From assembly GCA_013334545.1 (NCBI GenBank), contig JAAXXJ010000031.1, positions 1 through 11,036 of the forward strand: DNA of 11,036 bases. Direction: 5' to 3'. The translations under genes and the position numbers were made by a program. The notes beneath the pieces were generated by a model, which ran no database searches, was not told the origin of the DNA, and saw only the letters and a program-made list of their open reading frames with translations. Source of the DNA: Nitrospirota bacterium (GTDB lineage: Bacteria > Nitrospirota > UBA9217). Below are positions 1-4,646 of the stretch, one piece after another (position 1 is the stretch's first letter; each line of letters opens with the position of its first letter).

Positions 1-16
1 AGAGGGGGAGTTTCAA

Positions 17-757
17 ATGCAATTTTCCGAACAGGAGCTGAAGCGCTACAACCGGCAGATGATGATCGAGGGCTGGGGCGAGGCCACGCAGAGGAAGCTC
101 AAGGGGTCCACGGTCTTCATCGCGGGAGCCGGCGGGCTCGGGTCCCCGGTCTCCATCTATCTCGCGGTCGCGGGCGTGGGGAACATCAGGATTTGCGACT
201 TCGATTCTCCGGATTGGTCGAACCTGAACCGCCAGATCCTGCACGATCACACGCGCATCGGCACGAACAAGGCCGTCTCGGGCAAGATGACGCTCGAGCG
301 GCTGAACCCGGACATCACGATCACGGCCTTCACCGACATGATCGTGGCCGAGAACGTTGACGAACTGGTGGGCGACGCGGACATCATCCTGGACTGCATG
401 GACAACTTCCCGACGCGGTATCTCCTGAACGAATCGGCCCGGCGCAAGAAGATCCCGCTGGTCTACGGCAGCATCTGGGGCATCGATGGACGGCTCTCGT
501 TCATCCAGTCGCCGGAAACGCCCTGCCTGCGCTGCATCTTCCCTGAGGCGCCGCCGAAGGAGGTCTTTCCCGTCATCGGTGCGACGCCCGCGGTCATCGG
601 CTCGCTCCAGGCGCTCGAAACGCTCAAATATCTCTCGGGCACGGGATCGACCCTGAAGGGGCAGCTTCTCGTCTGGGAAGGGGCGTCCACGGACTTCAAG
701 AAGTACAAGATCCGCAAGGATCCCGACTGTCCGACCTGCGGGAACGGCGCAACGTAA
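17..757 (+). CDS. ThiF/MoeB/HesA-family E1-like adenylyltransferase
   Basis: A 246-residue cytoplasmic protein of the E1-like family. Relatives adenylate the C-terminal Gly-Gly of a small beta-grasp sulfur carrier (ThiS, MoaD) for thiamine or molybdopterin synthesis. Visible features are the nucleotide-binding loop GAGGLG (residues 37-42), acidic D63, the NRQ motif (71-73), K85, and D129 in DCMDN, which matches the MoeB catalytic Asp. Two Cys pairs, CLRC (170-173) and CPTC (238-241), fit the structural zinc site, and the length is normal for MoeB/ThiF. The region that carries the reactive Cys in E. coli ThiF (Cys184, motif NCRTAG) reads PKEVFPVIGA here and has no Cys, so acyl-disulfide chemistry of that type is unlikely. 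The purine-rich AGAGGGGGAG just upstream is a good ribosome site for ATG 17. Sulfur-carrier partners are not in the window, so ThiF, MoeB and HesA cannot be told apart. Confidence 0.93.
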   Translation: MQFSEQELKRYNRQMMIEGWGEATQRKLKGSTVFIAGAGGLGSPVSIYLAVAGVGNIRICDFDSPDWSNLNRQILHDHTRIGTNKAVSGKMTLERLNPDITITAFTDMIVAENVDELVGDADIILDCMDNFPTRYLLNESARRKKIPLVYGSIWGIDGRLSFIQSPETPCLRCIFPEAPPKEVFPVIGATPAVIGSLQALETLKYLSGTGSTLKGQLLVWEGASTDFKKYKIRKDPDCPTCGNGAT

Positions 758-789
758 ACCGCGGGGGCCTCTACATATAGTAGTCAGGC

Positions 790-826
790 GGGCATCACCC
801 CGAGGGGTGGTGCCCCGTTTTTTTTT
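790..826 (+). terminator. Intrinsic (Rho-independent) terminator after the ThiF-like gene
   Basis: The arms GGGCATCACCCC (790-801) and GGGGTGGTGCCC (804-815) are complementary with a single T-G wobble. They form a GC-rich stem of about 11 bp with a 4-nt loop. Two bases later comes an uninterrupted run of nine T (818-826). This separates the ThiF-like gene from the efflux operon, so the latter should depend on its own promoter. Confidence 0.93.
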
Positions 827-862
827 CATGAGAATGAAGATTCTCTTGCCCTTGATTAAACC

Positions 863-891
863 TTGACAACCGCCCGGGGTCACAGTATAGT
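863..891 (+). promoter_or_regulatory. Sigma70-type promoter of the tetR-efflux operon
   Basis: A perfect -35 box TTGACA (863-868) is followed by a 17-bp spacer and the -10 box TATAGT (886-891, one mismatch to TATAAT). It lies between the terminator and the TetR start codon. It is the only convincing promoter seen upstream of the seven-gene operon. A start site about seven bases after the -10 box would fall near 898, leaving only about eight untranslated bases before ATG 906. Confidence 0.85.
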
Positions 892-902
892 AAGCGCCTA
901 CT
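889..902 (+). promoter_or_regulatory. Palindromic candidate operator for the adjacent TetR-family regulator
   Basis: AGTAAGCGCCTACT is symmetric in six of seven base pairs about the 895/896 axis. An alternative reading is GTAAG-N6-CTTAC (890-905). It overlaps the end of the -10 box and the expected transcription start, and lies four bases before the TetR start codon. Short palindromes of this kind on the regulator's own promoter are typical of TetR-family autorepressors. Binding itself is inferred, not shown. Confidence 0.65.
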
Positions 903-905
903 TAC

Positions 906-1517
906 ATGCTCAAGACATCCGCCATACCGAACACCCGGGAGCGCCTGCTCGGGGCCACCATGAAGCTTGTCTCGGAGAAGGGCTACCTTGGGGCGACCAC
1001 GCGGGAGATCGCGCGGGAGGCCGGGGTCTCGGAGCTGACGCTCTTCCGGAACTTCGGCTCCAAGGAAAAGCTCTTCGAGGGCCTGCTGGGCCAGTACACC
1101 TTCCTGCCGCGGCTGCGCGAGCTCCGTCCCCGGCTCGACGGCCTTGCGTACGAGGAGGCCTTGATGACCATCGCGAAGCGCTTCCTGCTCACGCTGAAGG
1201 AGCAGAAGTCCTTTATCAAGATCATGTACTCCGAGGCAAACCTCTATCCCGACAAGGTCCGCAAGGTCTACACCGCTACGGGAGACGAGCTCCGGGCGAC
1301 GCTGTCCGGCTATTTTTTGTCCCTCCAGAAGAAGGGGGCTCTCCGCAAGGTCTCCCCAGACACAAGCGCCGGCATGTTCCTCGGCATGCTTTTCGCCTAT
1401 TTCCGGAACGAGGAGCTCATGCGGGGACGGGACATCACGAAAAAAGGGAAAATGGACCGGGAGGTCCGGGAGATCGTGGATATCTTCGTCCATGGGACCA
1501 TGAAGGAAAGGAAATAG
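906..1517 (+). CDS. TetR/AcrR-family transcriptional repressor
   Basis: A 203-residue protein with a classical TetR N-terminal DNA-binding domain. Helix 1 starts near R11. The helix-turn-helix spans about residues 31-52 (TTREIAREAGVSELTLFRNFGS), followed by KEKLF, which begins helix 4. The remainder is a variable all-helical domain expected to bind ligand and dimerise; it gives no clue to the inducer. ATG 906 is the only start that keeps helix 1, because an in-frame TAA lies at 891-893 and the next ATG (960) would remove part of the domain. No Shine-Dalgarno sequence precedes it and the promoter lies almost on top of it, so the mRNA may be nearly leaderless. It ends one base before the TolC-like gene, so it is co-transcribed with the pumps. 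It most likely represses the operon through the palindrome at 889-902. Confidence 0.93.
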   Translation: MLKTSAIPNTRERLLGATMKLVSEKGYLGATTREIAREAGVSELTLFRNFGSKEKLFEGLLGQYTFLPRLRELRPRLDGLAYEEALMTIAKRFLLTLKEQKSFIKIMYSEANLYPDKVRKVYTATGDELRATLSGYFLSLQKKGALRKVSPDTSAGMFLGMLFAYFRNEELMRGRDITKKGKMDREVREIVDIFVHGTMKERK

Positions 1518-1518
1518 C

Positions 1519-3063
1519 ATGAAGAACCATCGATCAAATGGTCATTCAAGAATCAAGTCAACAAGGGAAGTGAATTCTTACCGCGAAGGCGCAAAGGTCG
1601 CGAAGAAAGTCCTTAATTCTTTGTTTGTAAGACAGGAGCGATCTTTTGCCTTCCTTGGCGTCCTTCGCGTCTTCGCGGTTCCAAGGTCTTGGTTCCGGCT
1701 TATCCGTGTTGGGAACAGGTGTACTGTCGGGACGCTCTTGGTGTGTGTTCTCCTGAGCTGGTCCGGAGCCCCGGCATCCCGTGCGGCAGAGGCGCCGGCA
1801 ATGTCACCGGCCGCGACATCGGCCGTCGTGTCCCCGCGAACGGCCACGCCGGCGGCCGGCGATATGAAGCCCGGCGACCGTTTGACGCTGCAGCAGTGCA
1901 TCGATATTGCGCTTCAGCGGAACCCGACCATCTCCGCGGCGGGATATTCCGTGAACGCGGCCACCGCCCGAGTGGGGCAGGCCCGATCAGCCTACTATCC
2001 CCAGGTCGGTCTGTCGGGAGCCTATAGCAAATATTCTCTCTACACGGACCCGACCAACGGCTCCCAGAACCTCTACCAGGGCAACGCTGCGCTCACCCAG
2101 AACATCTACGATTTCGGCAAGACCCCCAGCACGGTGCGTATCCAGCGTCTGAACGAGGATGCCAGCCGTTCCGACCGGCGGAACACGGTAAGCCAGGTGG
2201 TCTTTGGCGTGAAACAGGCATACTACAATTTGCTCCAGGCGGAGAAGAATAAGGATGTGGCGATCGAGACGGTGAAGCTGACCCAGGACCAGCTCGATCA
2301 GGCCAAGGGGTTCTTTGACGCAGGCGTCAAGTCCAAATATGACGTGACATCGGCCGAGGTGAACCTGAGCAACGCGAAGCTGGCCCTGATCCGTGCGGAG
2401 AACGCGTTCTCGGTCGCCCAGGTGACGCTCAAGAACGCCATTGGCGCACCGGACCTGCCGGATTTCACCATCGAGGACAGCCTGGCCTTCCATAAATACC
2501 CGGTTACCTTCGAGGATGCGGTCCAGCGGGCCTATGCGAACCGTCCGGACCTCCAGTCCGTTCAGGCAAAGAAGGAAGCTTCCAACGAGGCGGTATCCCT
2601 GGCCCGGACCGGCTACTATCCCACGCTGTCAGGAAACGCGAGCTACGGTCGCACCGACACTCAGTTCGTTCCCGAAAAGAGCGGGTGGAGCGCCGGCGTG
2701 ACCGTCGACATTCCTCTGTTCAACGGCTTTCTCACGAACTACCAGGTGAAGGAGGCGAAGGAGAACCTGAACATCCAGAAGTCGAACGAGGAAACGCTTC
2801 GCCAAAGCATCCTGCTCGACGTGCAGCAGTCCTACCTGAACCTGCGGGCGCTTGAGGACGGCGTTGCAGTTGCCGAACTGACGGTCCAGCAGGCGCAGGA
2901 GAACTACGACATCGTGAACGGACGGTACAATGCCGGCGTGGGAAGCCCCCTCGACGTGACAAGCGCCCTGGTGGGACTTGCCAACGCCAAGACGAACTAT
3001 ATTTCCGCGCTGGCGAACTACAAGATCGCCGAGGCGGCGCTCCTGAAGGCGATGGGGGAATGA
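1519..3063 (+). CDS. TolC-like outer-membrane efflux channel (OEP family)
   Basis: A 514-residue outer-membrane factor expected to form the trimeric exit duct of tripartite pumps. After an Ala/Pro/Thr-rich linker (about 84-120) come the two internal OEP repeats. The first begins LTLQQCIDIALQRNP (122-136), and the second opens at about residue 330 with PVTFEDAVQRAYANRPDLQS. The long amphipathic helices are rich in Gln, Ala and Asn. The hydrophobic signal core is residues 70-79, with a plausible cleavage after SRAA near residue 90. The signal peptide is odd because about 67 residues precede its core, and residues 21-54 are encoded by an inverted repeat. ATG 1519 follows AGGAAAGGA and sits one base after the TetR stop, with no better start nearer the signal core; TTG 1621 is the only weak alternative. 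No lipobox is seen. The stop overlaps the adaptor start (ATGA, 3060-3063). It probably serves both pumps encoded downstream. Confidence 0.93.
   Translation: MKNHRSNGHSRIKSTREVNSYREGAKVAKKVLNSLFVRQERSFAFLGVLRVFAVPRSWFRLIRVGNRCTVGTLLVCVLLSWSGAPASRAAEAPAMSPAATSAVVSPRTATPAAGDMKPGDRLTLQQCIDIALQRNPTISAAGYSVNAATARVGQARSAYYPQVGLSGAYSKYSLYTDPTNGSQNLYQGNAALTQNIYDFGKTPSTVRIQRLNEDASRSDRRNTVSQVVFGVKQAYYNLLQAEKNKDVAIETVKLTQDQLDQAKGFFDAGVKSKYDVTSAEVNLSNAKLALIRAENAFSVAQVTLKNAIGAPDLPDFTIEDSLAFHKYPVTFEDAVQRAYANRPDLQSVQAKKEASNEAVSLARTGYYPTLSGNASYGRTDTQFVPEKSGWSAGVTVDIPLFNGFLTNYQVKEAKENLNIQKSNEETLRQSILLDVQQSYLNLRALEDGVAVAELTVQQAQENYDIVNGRYNAGVGSPLDVTSALVGLANAKTNYISALANYKIAEAALLKAMGE
1580..1679. repeat. Inverted repeat read in frame inside the TolC-like gene
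   Basis: The left arm (1580-1605, starting ACCGCGAAGGCGCAAAGG) is the reverse complement of the right arm (1654-1679, ending CGTCTTCGCGGT) at 22 of 26 positions by hand alignment. The spacer is 48 bp. Each arm is built from GCGAAG/GCAAAG units spaced 8-9 bp apart. The element encodes residues 21-54 of the TolC-like preprotein without breaking the frame. It resembles dispersed palindromic repeats found in many copies in some bacterial genomes, but only this copy with both arms is visible here. Confidence 0.85.
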
Positions 3064-4319
3064 CGCAAATGCGGAATGCGGAGTGCGGAATGCGGAATGA
3101 ACCACAGAAAGAATTGCGGAGCGCGGAATGCGGAGTGCGGAATGAAATACGGGTCAGATACGCTGCTGCTGTGCTGCTTCTCTGCATTGCTGCCATCATA
3201 TCGCTCGGTGCTTGTTCCAAAGCAAAACAGCCGCCGCCCCGGATCGTGCCGGTGGTCGCGGAGACCGCTGCCCAGAAGAACGTCCCGCTCCAGATCAAGG
3301 CCATCGGGAACGTGGAGGCCTACAACACGGTCGCGGTCAAGTCCCAGGTGAACGGCGAGATCTCCGAGGTGTTCTTCCGCGAGGGGCAGGACGTGAAGCA
3401 GGGGAAGATGCTCTTTCGAATCGATCCCCGGCCCTTCGAAGCGGCGCTCCGGCAGGCGGAATCCGCGCTGGCGCGTGACCGCGCCCAGGCCCTGAACGCG
3501 CAGGAGGATGCAAAGCGTTATTCGGCCCTTTCCGGAAAAGGGTATGTGTCGATCCAGGAATACGATAAGGCACGGACCAACGCCAACGCCCTGGACGCCG
3601 TGGTGCAGGCCGATGAGGCCGCGGTGGAGAACGCCCGGCTCCAGCTGGAGTACACCGCCATCATGTCACCCATCGACGGCAGGACCGGCGCCATCTCCGT
3701 GCAGAAGGGGAATGTCGTGAAGGCCAACGACGTTGTGCTCGTGACCATCAACCAGGTCACCCCCATCTACGTCACGTTCTCGGTGCCGGAACAGGAGCTT
3801 GCGAACATCAAGAAGTACCAGGCGACCGGAGAGCTTCATGTGGAAGTGAGCATCCCGCAGAGCAACAGCAAGCCGATCAATGGGTCGCTTACGTTCATCG
3901 ACAACAAGGTGAACACCACGACCGGTACGATCCTCCTGAAAGCCACTTTCCCGAACCAGGACCGGGCGCTCTGGCCCGGGCAGTTCGTGGATGTCGTCCT
4001 GACGCTGACCACCGAGAAGGACCGGGTGATCGTACCGTCGCAGGCCGTGCAGACCGGACAGCAGGGTCAGTATGTGTACGTTATCAAGGATGATATGACC
4101 GCCGAGCTTCGCGTCGTCACGCCGGGGAGGCTGTACGGCATCTGGACGGTCATCGATAAGGGGATCACGGCGGGAGAAAAGGTCGTGACCGACGGCCAGC
4201 TCCGCCTCGTGCCGGGCACGAAGGTGGAGATCAAGAACGAAAAGGCGAAGCAGGATTCAGCCACAGAGACGCAGAGTACACAGAGTACGGCACAGACCAG
4301 GACCGGGGAAAAGAAATAG
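3060..4319 (+). CDS. RND-pump periplasmic adaptor lipoprotein (AcrA/MdtA/MexA-like)
   Basis: A 419-residue membrane-fusion protein that should link the RND transporter to the TolC-like channel. A hydrophobic stretch (35-49) ends in the lipobox LGAC, making Cys52 the likely lipidated residue of the mature protein. Domains in order are: first half of the lipoyl/barrel-sandwich (about 94-124, VNGEISEVFFREGQDVKQG), alpha-helical hairpin (about 127-190), second lipoyl half (about 193-230, MSPIDGRTGAISVQKGNVV), beta-barrel (about 230-315) and membrane-proximal domain (about 320-397). The first 29 residues are odd: they are largely encoded by 7-bp tandem repeats and give a long n-region before the signal. 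Residues 401-410 (ATETQSTQST) come from a 9-bp repeat. The true start is uncertain. ATG 3060 overlaps the TolC stop, ATG 3069 is better spaced from GGGGGA (3054-3059), and GTG 3135 would give a compact lipoprotein signal. The core is intact. Confidence 0.93.
   Translation: MTQMRNAECGMRNEPQKELRSAECGVRNEIRVRYAAAVLLLCIAAIISLGACSKAKQPPPRIVPVVAETAAQKNVPLQIKAIGNVEAYNTVAVKSQVNGEISEVFFREGQDVKQGKMLFRIDPRPFEAALRQAESALARDRAQALNAQEDAKRYSALSGKGYVSIQEYDKARTNANALDAVVQADEAAVENARLQLEYTAIMSPIDGRTGAISVQKGNVVKANDVVLVTINQVTPIYVTFSVPEQELANIKKYQATGELHVEVSIPQSNSKPINGSLTFIDNKVNTTTGTILLKATFPNQDRALWPGQFVDVVLTLTTEKDRVIVPSQAVQTGQQGQYVYVIKDDMTAELRVVTPGRLYGIWTVIDKGITAGEKVVTDGQLRLVPGTKVEIKNEKAKQDSATETQSTQSTAQTRTGEKK
3069..3144 (+). 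repeat. 7-bp tandem repeats (ATGCGGA-type) at the adaptor gene start
   Basis: Two blocks of four 7-bp units lie at 3069-3096 (ATGCGGA, ATGCGGA, GTGCGGA, ATGCGGA) and 3114-3141 (TTGCGGA, GCGCGGA, ATGCGGA, GTGCGGA), each followed by ATGA. A 22-bp stretch is identical between 3071-3092 and 3123-3144. Because 21 bp equals seven codons, the blocks are translated as two near-copies, MRNAECGMRNE (4-14) and LRSAECGVRNE (19-29), ahead of the adaptor's signal sequence. Confidence 0.9.
4262..4288 (+). repeat. 9-bp tandem repeat in the 3' end of the adaptor gene
   Basis: Three consecutive 9-bp units, CACAGAGAC, GCAGAGTAC and ACAGAGTAC, sit just before the stop codon. Since 9 bp is three codons, they add the polar run TETQSTQST to the adaptor's C-terminus, outside any recognised adaptor domain. 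The unit resembles the GCAGAG-type units that begin the gap directly downstream (4326 onward). Confidence 0.75.
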
Positions 4320-4465
4320 TTTTTCACCGCAGAGCACGCAGAGAGCGCAGAGGACAGCGAAGCAGCATGAAGGGAATTCTTTGACGCTGATTTACACTGA
4401 AAGAAACCAGGATACGAGCTGATCGAAGAGGTCTTGTCTATGAACATCAATAACATGTCCGGCCC

Positions 4466-4635
4466 TATCTGTGTCAACGATGTTGGTTTCTCTGCGGTAA
4501 AAGAACATGTAATGTTCTTCAAGGGAAATTTTACGGAATAAAGCGCTGGTCCGTTACGATACGTTCTTTATCCGCTGATATCATAAACCGATCCGCAGTT
4601 ATCTGTGTCAAAGATTCTGTTGGTCTCTGCGGTAA
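4466..4635 (+). repeat. Pair of diverged direct repeats before the RND gene
   Basis: Copy A (4466-4500) and copy B (4600-4635) share TATCTGTGTCAA, then TGTTGGT, then CTCTGCGGTAA. They differ only in the short joints between these blocks, and their starts are 134 bp apart. Each ends in CTCTGCGGT, which can pair with ACCGCAGAG at 4326-4334. Either copy could therefore mark the right end of an element whose left end is at about 4326. Copy B runs into the ribosome-binding region of the RND gene. Confidence 0.8.
4501..4519. repeat. Perfect 8-3-8 palindrome AAGAACAT-GTA-ATGTTCTT
   Basis: The eight-base arms are exactly complementary around the 3-base centre GTA. It begins immediately after copy A of the direct repeat. 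No T-run follows, so it is not an intrinsic terminator. It could be a protein-binding site or part of the repeat element; nothing in the window decides between these. Confidence 0.6.
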
Positions 4636-4646
4636 TAAAGGGTTCG

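Larger units (their letters stand above)
4320..4646. other. Repeat-laden gap between adaptor and RND genes
   Basis: This 327-base stretch, visibly more AT-rich than its neighbours, has no supported gene and no convincing promoter or terminator. It starts with 9-10-bp units, ACCGCAGAG (4326-4334), CACGCAGAG and AGCGCAGAG. It contains CTCTGCGGT, the reverse complement of the first unit, twice (4490-4498 and 4625-4633). It also holds a perfect short palindrome (4501-4519) and a direct repeat (4466-4500 and 4600-4635). It looks like one or two mobile or dispersed repeat elements lodged in the operon. RND transcription presumably reads through from upstream. Confidence 0.75.

Noticed and set aside
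795..1520. Minus-strand and second-frame + strand open frames over the TetR gene
   Set aside because: They have low-information composition. The frame at 906-1517 has a clear TetR helix-turn-helix, and the minus frame would run through the intrinsic terminator.
3069..3144. Repeat blocks as a CRISPR array
   Set aside because: The units are 7 bp and contiguous, with no 25-40-bp repeat alternating with unique spacers. The same applies to the 8- and 9-bp arrays.
4381..4409. TTGACG at 4381 as a -35 box of an internal promoter for the RND gene
   Set aside because: No acceptable -10 box lies 16-18 bp downstream; the expected position reads AAACCA.
4320..4646. A small gene, tRNA or riboswitch in the gap
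   Set aside because: No frame with a ribosome site and plausible composition, no cloverleaf and no recognised aptamer pattern were seen. The content is explained by repeats.
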